Source of the DNA: an uncultured Alphaproteobacteria bacterium
Lineage (GTDB): Bacteria > Pseudomonadota > Alphaproteobacteria > HIMB59 > GCA-002718135
Direction of reading: 5' to 3'
DNA: 64,000 bases
Assembly: GCA_902602695.1 (NCBI GenBank)
Contig: CACKRO010000005.1
Span: forward strand, 37,229-101,228
The first letter of the stretch is position 1. Each line of letters starts with the position of its first letter. The notes below the pieces were generated by a model. The model ran no database searches and had not been told where the DNA came from. It worked only from the letters and a program-made list of their open reading frames with translations. The position numbers and the translations under genes are program-made. Positions 1 to 8,877 of the stretch are shown one piece after another.

Positions 1-488
1 TTTACCGAATTCTATTAGCCTCGACAAACAAAGGTGATCTTGTTCTTGATCCTTTTTCTGGAAGTGGGACAACAGCTGTTGTTGCAAAAAAATTACAAAG
101 AAACTTTATTGGCATAGAAAAAGATAAAGATTACGTTAAACTTTCAAAAGAACGATTAAAGAATACAAAAGTATTGAAAGAAGAAGTTGTGACTATTGCA
201 AAGAGCAGAAAAGAATTACCAAAAGTTCCTTTTGGTGAATTAGTAGAGCAAGGAATTATTCCACCTGGGGCAGTATTAACTGATAAAAAAGAACGCTTTA
301 AAGCAACAGTTAGTATTGATGGAACACTTAAAATAAAAGATTTATCAGGTTCTATTCATCAAATGGGAGCAAAAATACAAGGACTGCCAAGTTGTAATGG
401 CTGGGATTTTTGGCATATAAAAGATAAGTCAAAATCAATCCTACTTGACGAAATACGATCTAATTATCGTAAAGATAAACTGAATTAA
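1..488 (+). CDS. ccrM: CcrM-type adenine-specific DNA methyltransferase, C-terminal part (5' end outside the window)
   Basis: The reading frame is open from position 3, well upstream of the ATG used in the ORF track (174), so this is the tail of a longer gene. The visible part carries the SAM-binding motif DPFSGSGTT, then IGIEKDKDY, typical of N6-adenine methyltransferases. It ends with a module resembling the RAMA domain (PFGELVEQGIIPPG, then SCNGWDFWHI) that follows the catalytic domain in the GANTC enzyme CcrM. In alphaproteobacteria CcrM methylates GANTC late in the cell cycle and affects transcription of cell-cycle genes. The catalytic DPPY motif would lie outside the window, so the assignment rests on the motif and the C-terminal domain. 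Confidence 0.85.
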   Translation, partial: YRILLASTNKGDLVLDPFSGSGTTAVVAKKLQRNFIGIEKDKDYVKLSKERLKNTKVLKEEVVTIAKSRKELPKVPFGELVEQGIIPPGAVLTDKKERFKATVSIDGTLKIKDLSGSIHQMGAKIQGLPSCNGWDFWHIKDKSKSILLDEIRSNYRKDKLN

Positions 489-574
489 AAAAAATTTTCA
501 TTTTAAACTATTAAGTTTTCTGCTAGTTTTATTATTGTTCAAAATAAAACTGCTTATTAAATAAAAGGACTATT

Positions 575-943
575 ATGAAAAAATTTGAAGACTTAATGAG
601 TGTTAAAAATGAAATTGAAAATATAACTGCAGAAGAAGCAAAAGAAAAACTTAATGATCCAAATGTGCAATTTATTGATGTTAGAGATAAAGAGAGTTTT
701 GAAAAAGAAACTATTGGAAATGCAATGCATTTGGACAAGGCTTTTCTTGAATTTTATTTAGCCGAGGGTAGTCCTTTAGAAAATGAATTTTTTAAAAATA
801 ACCCAGATAAAGAATATGTGGTATTTTGTGGTGTTGGAGGGCAAGGAACTTTAGCCACTAAAACAATGCAGGATATGGGTATTAAAAACGTTAAGAATAT
901 TACTGGCGGTATGGCAGAATGGAAAAAATTAAAAAATAATTAA
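575..943 (+). CDS. Rhodanese-domain protein (sulfurtransferase-like)
   Basis: A single-domain rhodanese of 122 residues. It has the FIDVRDKESFEKE segment, the likely catalytic Cys85 at the start of the active loop (CGVGGQG), and the closing GGMAEWKK helix usual for this fold. Such proteins move sulfane sulfur from thiosulfate or persulfides to thiol acceptors, probably in the cytoplasm since no signal peptide is visible. An AAAAGGA ribosome-binding site sits just before the ATG. A small exported protein follows 11 nt downstream, so they may share a transcript. The physiological substrate cannot be inferred. Confidence 0.85.
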   Translation: MKKFEDLMSVKNEIENITAEEAKEKLNDPNVQFIDVRDKESFEKETIGNAMHLDKAFLEFYLAEGSPLENEFFKNNPDKEYVVFCGVGGQGTLATKTMQDMGIKNVKNITGGMAEWKKLKNN

Positions 944-954
944 TTATAAGGAAT

Positions 955-1371
955 ATGCATAAAATATTACTTATTTTTATAATTTCATATTTTTTTTCAT
1001 TGCCAGCCATAACTTTTACAAATAAAAATTTTAAAGATAAGCAATTACTGTGTCCTAAATTATTATGGGGAGTTGAATTTATTTCTTCTAATAAAGTCAA
1101 AGTAATTGAAACAGATTTAAACAAGAATACTTCAATTAACGAATATTTCTATGAAACTGATTTAGATCTATCATTTATTAATATATTCCAAAATGAAAAT
1201 AATATTAGAGATAGAGTCTACTCTATTGAATTAAATACTCTGAGAGTTGATGTATGGGCAATGACAGGAGGAGGCTTTACAACAAGAGAAATGTTTCCCA
1301 TGGGTTTGTGCGAATTTGTAGAAAATGATGATATTTTTTCCCAGATAAAAAATTTAAAATCAAACCAATAA
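955..1371 (+). CDS. Hypothetical small exported protein
   Basis: I do not recognise this 138-residue protein. Its first 20 or so residues are hydrophobic (KILLIFIISYFFSLPA), consistent with a signal peptide or membrane anchor. The rest is polar, with two Cys (CPKLLWG and GLCEFVE) that could form a disulfide in the periplasm. A good AAGGA ribosome-binding site precedes the ATG, and it lies 11 nt after the rhodanese gene, so co-transcription is likely. It converges with the autotransporter gene, leaving only about 22 nt between the stops. Confidence 0.6.
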   Translation: MHKILLIFIISYFFSLPAITFTNKNFKDKQLLCPKLLWGVEFISSNKVKVIETDLNKNTSINEYFYETDLDLSFINIFQNENNIRDRVYSIELNTLRVDVWAMTGGGFTTREMFPMGLCEFVENDDIFSQIKNLKSNQ

Positions 1372-1393
1372 ATTTAAACCTTCATTAGTATTT

Positions 1394-4222
1394 CTAAAAA
1401 TTGTACGTCAGCATTAATTCCGCCTCTTGATTTGGTTTAGCGCTAAAAGACTCACTAGCATTAAATCCTAAATTAAAACCATGTATATTTTTTGATATAC
1501 CAAGTTTAGCCTCTGCATTTTCATCACCAGCTAATGACAGGCTATATTGTGTCTCACGATTTGAAATAAAGTTAATAGCAAAGTCTATAGTATCTCTTTG
1601 TTCACTCTTGTTACCTTGAACCCTTCTATAACTGGAGTTAATATTTAAATAATCTCCAGCGATATATGTTAACCCAATCATAGAGCTTAATAAATGATCA
1701 GAATTTGCTTTATGTGTGTATGTGTAAATTGTTGAAGTATCTGCTACATAATTCATCTTGGCATCTGATGAATTACTAAAATTAGTAATAAATGTAAGCG
1801 AGCCAAATGGTCTTAATTTATTTTCATTAAGTTTAATATTATCACTAAATTCAAATCCAAATGAGGCTAAGCCATTTTCTATTCGTTGTTTTGCATAAGA
1901 TAAAGCATCTGTTCCAGTTTCGGTATATCCATCAAGTTCAGTTAAACCTAAATCAAGTCGTCCAATTGGTGTTATATTAAAATCACCTCGGTCAATTGTT
2001 TTACCATAATTGATAGAACCAAATATTTGTGTTCCGTCTCGTGAGCCAGTTAATATATTTGAATTATGAACTCTTTTTAAATCACTTTCTATTAACCCAA
2101 CGCCTAAGAATGTTTCGATAAAATTATTATCATCAAGTGGTCTTGTACGGTAGATGGAAAAATTCATATTTTCACTATCAATACTCGTTCCATTTGTTCC
2201 AATATCCGTATCTCTCTGACCATACTGAATAGCAAAACCAAGGAAGTCACTATCACTTAATTTTTTATCAAATCCTAAAGCGACTGTTTGACCTTCAGTT
2301 TCTTGTGATGATGAATTTGTACTATCGCCAACTTTTGATACGCTTATTGTACCTGATGACCACGCGGACCAATTATCAGGAATGATGGAAGGGGTATTTT
2401 TTTGTATACTGTCATTCGCTAACGAGGTGAGTATTGTATTGCCAACATCTATTTGTAAATTTTGGCTTGATAAATAGTCACTCAATCTATTTTGTCTTAA
2501 ATATCGTAACCGATTTGAGACTGTATCAATAGACTGGCTAATATAATTTTTTGCTGTTTCACTTTGGGCATCTATTGAGCCAACAACATCTTTAATTGTT
2601 GTTGGATCCACCCTATTATTTACTGTAAAACTAAGGGCTGTTGTTGACGTTATACCCGTATAATCCTCATCATTAGCATCGTCGAAAGCTCCAGAGTCAA
2701 TTAAGACATAATATTCAACGCCATATTCAAAATCTGCAGATGGATTAATAGTTATTTGTGATGTTCCGCTTCCCGTTACATTACTCGCTGTAGAAGCAAT
2801 TGTTTCAACCGTAGTACCACCAGATGTTTTATAAATTACTATATCACCATCATCAGCATTAACACTTTCACTAAAATTTAGAACTATATTAGCATCAATT
2901 GCAACATCTGTTGCGTCATCAGCTGGTACGGATGAAACTAAAGTTGGGGCTGAATTTGCTGTTGTAAAACTTAATGCTGTTGTTGAAGTTATGCCCGCAT
3001 AAGATGCATCACTTCCATCATCAAAAGCGTCTTCATGAATTAAAACATAATATTCTGTATTCTCTTCTAAATCCGAGCTTGGATTAATTGTTATTGTGGT
3101 TGTTCCAGTTCCTGTAACTTGATCACTTGTGACATCAATTGTTTCAACAGTAGTGTCACCAGATGTTTTCTTAATAGTTATATTACCCTCTTCCACATCC
3201 ATAGCTTCACTAAAAGTAAGAACTATATTAGCATCAAGTGCAACATTTGTAGCATTATCTGCTGGTGAAAAAGTTACTGTTGGGGTCGATAAATTATAAG
3301 CTGCAGGTAATCGATGTTGTCTTATTCTATCCTGATGATTTACAGCAAGAAACAATTCTCTTCCATCACAACTACTACATCTATTTAATTCTATAGCAAA
3401 GGCCCCGGTACCTGTACCACCCTTACTTTCAACGAATGTAGCAGTTGTAAGATCATAACCCGTTGTTAAAACATATTCATCTACTTGACCATCCTGTAAT
3501 ACAAACATTGTCGTTCCATCACGGCTAAATATCACTGATCGTGGATTTGCAGATTCCGCTGAAATATCAAGGCTTTGGCTTGACTGATAACTAATGGTTG
3601 AATTGGTTGAATCTAAATCAAATCCAACTGATAAACTATACACATCAATCCGATCATTTGTTAAATCAGCAACAAATAATTTGGTACCATCACTATTGAA
3701 CGCAAAGCCCGAGGAGTTACCAGCACTTGAATTTGGTGTAGTTAATATTAAATCAACGGGATCTGTTAATGTGAGAATATCAAAAGCTGTAGTAAGAGTA
3801 AATTCTCTTAAAGTGGTGCTAGCTCCTGCCAAAAAAAACATTTTGGTACCATCACTATTGAAACGAAGTGAATAAGGAAATTCTACTTTACTATTAAGTA
3901 CATCACCCTCATTTTTACCAACCTTAGATCTTGGGGTGATAGTTGATGATAAATCAAAACCTACTGATAAATCAAATTGACGTATTCCCTGCTGTGTACC
4001 ACCTGCTCCAGAAACAAACATTTTCGTACCATCATTATTGAATGTTATACCTCTAGGGTACTTAATTACATTATCTCCACTGTTAGGAACCTGGTATTCA
4101 GTTGGATTAGCTAAATTTCCTGCTTCAACAGTATTAGTAAAAAAACAATTTAAGAATAATAATAATAATAATAATAAAAGATAAATTGAATATTTTTTTA
4201 TTTTGACCAAACTTACAAACAT
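1394..4222 (-). CDS. Classical (type Va) autotransporter with beta-propeller and tandem Ig-like domains
   Basis: This 942-residue protein begins with a signal peptide containing a poly-Leu core and ending near VEA-GN (residues 1-35). Residues about 50-310 hold roughly five repeats built on FN.DGTKMFV followed 15-20 residues later by GFDL, like blades of a beta-propeller. Residues about 312-533 are two similar Ig-like/Big-type domains (ANIVLTFSEAM, TVETI, ITSTTALSFT). A linker of about 100 residues is followed by a roughly 300-residue C-terminal beta-barrel that ends in Phe, the usual outer-membrane autotransporter terminus. The protein should display the propeller and Ig modules on the cell surface. 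Its ligand is unknown; adhesion is a guess from the domain types. Confidence 0.8.
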   Translation of the reverse strand: MFVSLVKIKKYSIYLLLLLLLLFLNCFFTNTVEAGNLANPTEYQVPNSGDNVIKYPRGITFNNDGTKMFVSGAGGTQQGIRQFDLSVGFDLSSTITPRSKVGKNEGDVLNSKVEFPYSLRFNSDGTKMFFLAGASTTLREFTLTTAFDILTLTDPVDLILTTPNSSAGNSSGFAFNSDGTKLFVADLTNDRIDVYSLSVGFDLDSTNSTISYQSSQSLDISAESANPRSVIFSRDGTTMFVLQDGQVDEYVLTTGYDLTTATFVESKGGTGTGAFAIELNRCSSCDGRELFLAVNHQDRIRQHRLPAAYNLSTPTVTFSPADNATNVALDANIVLTFSEAMDVEEGNITIKKTSGDTTVETIDVTSDQVTGTGTTTITINPSSDLEENTEYYVLIHEDAFDDGSDASYAGITSTTALSFTTANSAPTLVSSVPADDATDVAIDANIVLNFSESVNADDGDIVIYKTSGGTTVETIASTASNVTGSGTSQITINPSADFEYGVEYYVLIDSGAFDDANDEDYTGITSTTALSFTVNNRVDPTTIKDVVGSIDAQSETAKNYISQSIDTVSNRLRYLRQNRLSDYLSSQNLQIDVGNTILTSLANDSIQKNTPSIIPDNWSAWSSGTISVSKVGDSTNSSSQETEGQTVALGFDKKLSDSDFLGFAIQYGQRDTDIGTNGTSIDSENMNFSIYRTRPLDDNNFIETFLGVGLIESDLKRVHNSNILTGSRDGTQIFGSINYGKTIDRGDFNITPIGRLDLGLTELDGYTETGTDALSYAKQRIENGLASFGFEFSDNIKLNENKLRPFGSLTFITNFSNSSDAKMNYVADTSTIYTYTHKANSDHLLSSMIGLTYIAGDYLNINSSYRRVQGNKSEQRDTIDFAINFISNRETQYSLSLAGDENAEAKLGISKNIHGFNLGFNASESFSAKPNQEAELMLTYNF
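2624..3289 (-). repeat. Tandem Ig-like domain duplication inside the autotransporter
   Basis: Two consecutive modules of about 110 residues share the order P-A-D-[ND]-A-T-[ND]-V-A, DANIVL.FSE, TVETI, ITINPS, EYYVLI and ITSTTALSFT. The similarity is strong enough to indicate an internal duplication of one domain. Confidence 0.75.
4155..4175 (+). repeat. (AAT)7 trinucleotide microsatellite in the signal-peptide codons
   Basis: Seven perfect AAT units on the plus strand read as consecutive TTA (Leu) codons on the coding strand, forming the hydrophobic core of the autotransporter signal peptide. Gain or loss of a unit would keep the frame but change the core length. Confidence 0.85.
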
Positions 4223-4259
4223 AAAAAACTTTAAGTAACGTTTGGCCTTTTTTGTTTTG

Positions 4260-4285
4260 AAATAGGGCTAGTGACCGACCTATTT
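4260..4285. promoter_or_regulatory. Inverted repeat in the leader of the autotransporter gene
   Basis: AAATAGG and CCTATTT form 7-bp arms around a 12-nt loop, about 40 nt upstream of the autotransporter ATG. No T-run follows on the minus strand, so it is more likely a 5' UTR structure or operator than a terminator. Function is unknown. Confidence 0.3.
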
Positions 4286-4331
4286 ATATAATTATCAGTC
4301 TTTTTAAGTATTTTTTTTAAATTTAATAGAA

Positions 4332-5648
4332 TTATTCTTGGATGCGGCCATAAATTCTAGGCATGTAGACAAACAGAGTGAGTGCTCTTGCAATAAAGAA
4401 AAGGCAAAGAGACAACCATAATCCTGTATTCCCAAAACTTGCAATTAAAAAGAAAGAGACAACAATATAGATGGCAACAGAGACGATCATGGCATTTCGC
4501 AGTTCAGTTGTTTGCGAAGCGCCAACAAAGATACCATCAAATTGAAAACAAAAAGAAGCCGCAAAAGGAATAATAATAATCCAGTAAGAATAAGAAAAGC
4601 TGATCTCTCTTATATTTGGTAAGTCTGTCATTGTGATAATGTAATAATTTTTGCTCAAGAAAAAGATGACACAAATTATTAATCCTGTTGCCGTACTTAA
4701 AATAAAGGAATTTTTTATCACGTCATTTAATAACTGTCGGTTTTTTGATCCAATAGAGTATCCAACAATCCCTTCTGTGGAGAAGGCATAAGCATCAAGA
4801 ACATAAGCAGATAACATAATAAAATTTAGGAGAATTGTATTGGCGGCTACTGTTTCTTCACTAATGGAATTACCAAGATAGGTAAAATATAAGAAGGCAA
4901 AAGCAAGAAGAAGGGACCTAATAAATATATTTACATTAATATTAAAAATGGTTTTAACTTTTTTTGGATCAAATATTTTGTTTGTACTGAATTCTAATTT
5001 CGTAATCTTACTAAGTGCAAAGAAAGTATAAAATAAAAAAATAATTGTTGTAAGAGTTGAGGCAACAAGTGTTCCTAAAGCAACACCGAAAACATTAAAA
5101 TTAAAATATAAAACAAAAACTAAACTAAAAATTATATTTGCAATTGAATAAAAACCCACAATAATGCTTGATGTTTTTGTTTTTTGGAGACCAATGAATA
5201 AACCAGTAATGACAAAAATAGTAAGCTCGCCAAAAGTAGAATAAATACGAAGATTAAAATAATCTTTAAAATATCTTTTGGTGTCTGATGATAACTCAAA
5301 TACTGATAAAGAAACCTGAAAGATATAACTTTGTAAAAGTATTAAGAGTAAAGAAATAATAATGACAAAAGCTATGTTTCTAAGAAAAATATTTACAACC
5401 TCTTGATAATCATTTGAACCATCTGCTTGTGCTACTAAGCCAACTGTTCCTGATCGCAAAAAACCAAAACTACCAAAAAGAATAGAGAAGACACTTGCTG
5501 CAATACTCGTTGCAACCAAATAACTTGCATTGTCTAGATTACCCATTAATCCTGTATCAACGATAGCTACAAATGGAATGACTAAGTTGGCAAAAAAAAT
5601 AGGAATGGATAATTTAAAAATATTTTGGATCGATGATCTTGGAGTCAT
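4332..5648 (-). CDS. MATE-family efflux transporter, DinF-like
   Basis: A 438-residue polytopic membrane protein with about twelve hydrophobic segments and no long soluble domain. The N-terminal part (IPIFFANLVIPFVAIVDTG, then LRSGTVGLVAQADG) matches MATE transporters, most closely the DinF branch in which the first helix is followed by a VDTGLMG-like segment. Such proteins export organic cations or drugs using a Na+ or H+ gradient across the inner membrane. It is followed by 109 nt and the autotransporter gene on the same strand, so a common transcript is possible but unsupported. Substrate cannot be predicted. Confidence 0.85.
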   Translation of the reverse strand: MTPRSSIQNIFKLSIPIFFANLVIPFVAIVDTGLMGNLDNASYLVATSIAASVFSILFGSFGFLRSGTVGLVAQADGSNDYQEVVNIFLRNIAFVIIISLLLILLQSYIFQVSLSVFELSSDTKRYFKDYFNLRIYSTFGELTIFVITGLFIGLQKTKTSSIIVGFYSIANIIFSLVFVLYFNFNVFGVALGTLVASTLTTIIFLFYTFFALSKITKLEFSTNKIFDPKKVKTIFNINVNIFIRSLLLAFAFLYFTYLGNSISEETVAANTILLNFIMLSAYVLDAYAFSTEGIVGYSIGSKNRQLLNDVIKNSFILSTATGLIICVIFFLSKNYYIITMTDLPNIREISFSYSYWIIIIPFAASFCFQFDGIFVGASQTTELRNAMIVSVAIYIVVSFFLIASFGNTGLWLSLCLFFIARALTLFVYMPRIYGRIQE

Positions 5649-5767
5649 GTTAAAGATAAATTTTATATTAGTAAAATTTGATAATAAACTATTTATCTAA
5701 TGTCTAAAGGATCAAATTTATCACTATCTTTATTTCGAAAATCTTATAAAGCTCAAATTAATTTAAG

Positions 5768-6247
5768 ATGAAAATTGGCAGATACAAATACGAATTTGAT
5801 TTCTTTAGTTGGATAAAAAAAACAGAACTAGTTGAACTAGAAAGTGTGAACCCAACTGATGATCCAGTGCGTCCAGAACTTGATAACGAATTTCGTACTT
5901 CAAAGGGCAGAAAAATTTTTGGTCTGAAATATAAAGATGACATTGAAGGTATTGCCTGTTTTGCTTTTACGAATGAAATTCCTGCAACCATTAAGGAAAT
6001 GGATTTGATGAGTGTGAAGGAAGATGAAGCTTCTATTCCAATCGCCTATACAGTTTGGTCATTTAAAAAAGGTGCTGGAAAGAAAATTATGAAGGAATTA
6101 CAAAAATATATTAAATCAAAAGATCAATTTGAAAGTATCGTTACTCTTTCTCCTTTAACTCCAGTGGCAACACACTATCATATTCGTAATGGAGCACGAT
6201 TAATAAAAATTAATCCAACAACACAAAATTTTGAGTATAAAATTTAA
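5768..6247 (+). CDS. GNAT-like N-acetyltransferase-fold protein, hypothetical
   Basis: A soluble 159-residue protein. The order of segments (GIACFAFTNEIP, then IPIAYTVWSFKKGAGKKIMKEL with a Gly-rich turn before a helix, then FESIVTLSPLT and ATHYHIRNGARLI) resembles the beta4-alpha3 acyl-CoA-binding core and C-terminal arm of GNAT acetyltransferases. The pyrophosphate loop is GAGKKI, a plausible remnant of the RxxGxG/A motif. The acceptor is unknown. It stands alone on the plus strand between minus-strand genes. A 23-codon upstream ORF (5700-5771) overlaps its start by an ATGA. Confidence 0.5.
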   Translation: MKIGRYKYEFDFFSWIKKTELVELESVNPTDDPVRPELDNEFRTSKGRKIFGLKYKDDIEGIACFAFTNEIPATIKEMDLMSVKEDEASIPIAYTVWSFKKGAGKKIMKELQKYIKSKDQFESIVTLSPLTPVATHYHIRNGARLIKINPTTQNFEYKI

Positions 6248-6253
6248 AAGTAA

Positions 6254-6937
6254 TTAGTCTGTTAAAGCAATACTGACTGTTGGTTCATTCGGCCACATTC
6301 TACAAGTTCCACCTGCATCAACTGCGCCACCTACTGCTGTCGATACATCAAATGATACTTTTATTTTTGGAGATACAAGACCAACTGTATAACTACTAGT
6401 TAAGGCGTAAATTAATTGCATTTGAGTAGCTGATGGTGAACCCACGCTCATAGACACTGCTGAACTTGGACTAGAATAGGCAATTTGAATATTGCTTCCA
6501 GAGCCATAATTACCGGCATCAACTATTTCAAAAGTTGTATTAGTTTTACCAGAAGTATCATCTTTTGTTCCTACATGCATGGTTGTTGCATTAGCCTCCG
6601 TACTTCCATCAGTAGTACATGTTCCATTTGATCCATCAGTAACAGTTCCGCTTATTGTAAATGTTCTATCAAGAGTAACCCTCAAATGACTGAAAGTTTG
6701 TCCAATTGGTAATCCAGATGTTGATCCAAATTTTGCTGCTTCAGCACCTGCTGAAAGATTTGCAATATTAACACTCTGCGAACCTGAAGCCACTTCCGTT
6801 GGCGAAGAACATGTCACTTCTCCACACAGTTCTACTTTTAGCATAGTAACAGTGTAAGTATCTGCAGAACCAGAAGCTCCAAAAAGTTTAAAAGAAATTA
6901 ATATAAATGAACAAAAAACTATTAGAAAATTTTTCAT
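6254..6937 (-). CDS. Secreted Ser/Thr-rich hypothetical protein coupled to the inverse-autotransporter barrel
   Basis: Not a recognised family. The 227 residues start with a signal peptide (LIVFCSFILISFKLFGASG). The mature part is rich in Ser, Thr, Gly and Val with few charges, suggesting a beta-sandwich exoprotein. It has Cys pairs near CGEVTC and later CTTDG and CRMWP. Its ATG shares one base with the stop codon of the upstream beta-barrel gene (TAATG), so the two are translationally coupled. I infer that it may be a surface partner of that barrel, but nothing in the sequence proves export across the outer membrane. Confidence 0.55.
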   Translation of the reverse strand: MKNFLIVFCSFILISFKLFGASGSADTYTVTMLKVELCGEVTCSSPTEVASGSQSVNIANLSAGAEAAKFGSTSGLPIGQTFSHLRVTLDRTFTISGTVTDGSNGTCTTDGSTEANATTMHVGTKDDTSGKTNTTFEIVDAGNYGSGSNIQIAYSSPSSAVSMSVGSPSATQMQLIYALTSSYTVGLVSPKIKVSFDVSTAVGGAVDAGGTCRMWPNEPTVSIALTD

Positions 6938-7821
6938 TAATTTGACCTTGCCATTACTACACCTGATCCTTCAGACTCAATTATTTGTTTATTAGTTCTT
7001 CTAACTATACTTAATAATTCAGTGCTCATATCAAACTGAACAAAAGCTTTTTCACTTACAAATTCTGTTGAAGCAGTTGGTGTTTCTCTTGGAGGATAGA
7101 TAAAGGTTATTTTTGCAAAATTATCGGTTCCAGAAATATTATTATCATCAAAACCCACTTCGGCTATTAAATTTGGCGTTAATGCCATTTCTAAGCTTAA
7201 TTTTTCACCTTTAGAATCTTTAGAATTTTTTTCAGCTTCCCAATTATAAGAGTTCCCGATTACATTAACCCATGGAATATAAGGAACTTGACCAACAACA
7301 CTAATATCATATCCATCAAGTGTTCTTTCAGTAAAACTACCAACAGTTTTTGCGCCACTAATTCCAGAATAGTAATTACCTAATACTTCAAAAGTAGATG
7401 ATCGAAGTTCCACTCCAATACTAGACCTTGCATTTCCTTCTTCATCATAATCAAAGAAAACATTTGCGCCTGTCATGGAATTTTTACTATCTGATAATTT
7501 TCTGTATCCAACACCAATATTTCCGGCTAATCTGCTATCACCTCTTATTTTGTGATCACTTAATTGTAACTGGATAAATGTTGCATCAACACTGTGGTGT
7601 ATGGCTATTGGTCTTACAGTAACAATAGAAAACTCAGGCTTGTAATCCTCTCCCATATCAATGCGAACCTGGGTATCACCTTCACCATCTAATATATTTT
7701 CTACAGCGTTAGATAATCCAGAGGTAAATCTTTCAACTAGTCCTTGTTTAACTTTTTCTTCATCGCCGGCAAAAACATTAAAGGAAATAACAAAAGTTGT
7801 TAAGAATATTACTAAACGCAT
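6937..7821 (-). CDS. Stand-alone inverse-autotransporter (intimin/invasin-type) beta-domain protein
   Basis: The protein has 294 residues with a signal peptide ending at VFA-GD. Residues about 85-200 show the succession typical of the inverse-autotransporter beta-domain: NIGVGYRKL, NVFFDYD, RSSIGVELRSS, LGNYYSG, then ERTLDGYDISVVGQVPYIPW. In intimin and invasin this barrel precedes Ig-like passenger domains; here the protein ends soon after the barrel region and carries no recognisable passenger. A secreted protein is encoded immediately downstream with a TAATG overlap. The barrel should sit in the outer membrane. The family call is by eye from this motif series. Confidence 0.65.
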   Translation of the reverse strand: MRLVIFLTTFVISFNVFAGDEEKVKQGLVERFTSGLSNAVENILDGEGDTQVRIDMGEDYKPEFSIVTVRPIAIHHSVDATFIQLQLSDHKIRGDSRLAGNIGVGYRKLSDSKNSMTGANVFFDYDEEGNARSSIGVELRSSTFEVLGNYYSGISGAKTVGSFTERTLDGYDISVVGQVPYIPWVNVIGNSYNWEAEKNSKDSKGEKLSLEMALTPNLIAEVGFDDNNISGTDNFAKITFIYPPRETPTASTEFVSEKAFVQFDMSTELLSIVRRTNKQIIESEGSGVVMARSN

Positions 7822-7871
7822 AATTATTTATAATCTAATATTGAAAAAATATAAGTATTTTTTAAAAATAT

Positions 7872-8759
7872 TTACTTCCACTCTCGAAACCAATTAGTTT
7901 CAGCATATTCTGATAACTTATATGTACACCAATAAGAATTTTTTTTTATTTTGTTAAACTTTTTATGATTATATCTTTTTGGCCAATCATCTTCAAAACC
8001 ATAAGATCCTCCATGAGCCCTACCTGATCTTTCTGCTAAATAACAGACCATAGGCAATGGATCATATGGATCATCAGACGTTGGCGTCATATAAACTGAG
8101 TCTTTCAAATCAGGGCAACTTTCATCACCATGTTCATAAATCATTTTACCAAGAATATAATGATTGTTTTCATTACTGAGAACACTAGGGCCACTAACAT
8201 GGCCGTTTCGATTTCCTTTCGTACATTTCCATGAAAAACCATTACCATGAAGTAATTCGTGAATTGTAATTTTTATAATATCTTCTCTGGAGCCAGCTCT
8301 CTTTATAAATGTATAACCTGAGTGAACACCCATTTGCCCACCATCCCTATGTGTAAAGCTATCAACAAATGAGTAATATAATTTTTTCGGATTATTAAAA
8401 CCAAGATTTTGAATAAAATAATCTGGATAATTATTATTCCATCCTTTTTTTGTGCCTTTCTTATCAAGTCTTACAAAAGAAATATCTAATTTACCATCTT
8501 GCCTATAATCTAATTTATATTTCTGTTTATTACCGGTAAGCTCAAACATTTTCTGATTCATTTCTTCAATTATTTTTTCCAATTCACCATTAATGTCTAA
8601 CTCATTGTCTTTTCCATTTATATCAAGCATATAAATAAAATGGATTTGGTAATCATCATTTGTATCTGGTTGGTCTTCAAAAAATCTACCATTTTTAAGA
8701 TCTGAAGCATTTGCTGAATTAAAGATTAAAATCAGGGTAATTATAAAAATATATTTCAT
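7872..8759 (-). CDS. Secreted putative zinc metallopeptidase
   Basis: A 295-residue protein with a clear signal peptide (YIFIITLILIFNSANAS). The segment ITIHELLHGNGFSWKC contains HExxH followed by GxG, as in metzincin-like and related zinc peptidases; a further His in RNGHVSG could be the third zinc ligand. Eight Cys suggest disulfides in an exported protein. It is the first gene of a probable minus-strand group continuing into the inverse-autotransporter barrel (50 nt downstream), so a role in processing surface proteins or degrading external protein is possible. The exact peptidase family is not identified. Confidence 0.55.
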   Translation of the reverse strand: MKYIFIITLILIFNSANASDLKNGRFFEDQPDTNDDYQIHFIYMLDINGKDNELDINGELEKIIEEMNQKMFELTGNKQKYKLDYRQDGKLDISFVRLDKKGTKKGWNNNYPDYFIQNLGFNNPKKLYYSFVDSFTHRDGGQMGVHSGYTFIKRAGSREDIIKITIHELLHGNGFSWKCTKGNRNGHVSGPSVLSNENNHYILGKMIYEHGDESCPDLKDSVYMTPTSDDPYDPLPMVCYLAERSGRAHGGSYGFEDDWPKRYNHKKFNKIKKNSYWCTYKLSEYAETNWFREWK

Positions 8760-8877
8760 AATATAATTAAATATTAAATTTTTTATTAACTCAACTAAGT
8801 TTAAAAAATATTCCCTTTTAATTTTAAAATATGAACTATTTACTTAACAAATCGATATAAATTAAATATTGTTGGAA

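Noticed and set aside
174-488. ORF track start for the ccrM fragment
   Set aside because: The frame is open upstream to the window edge and encodes the DPFSGSGTT motif, so the ATG at 174 is internal.
512-574. AGTTTTAT..ATAAAACT repeat between ccrM and the rhodanese gene
   Set aside because: AT-rich, long loop and no U-run; could be chance and is not listed as a terminator.
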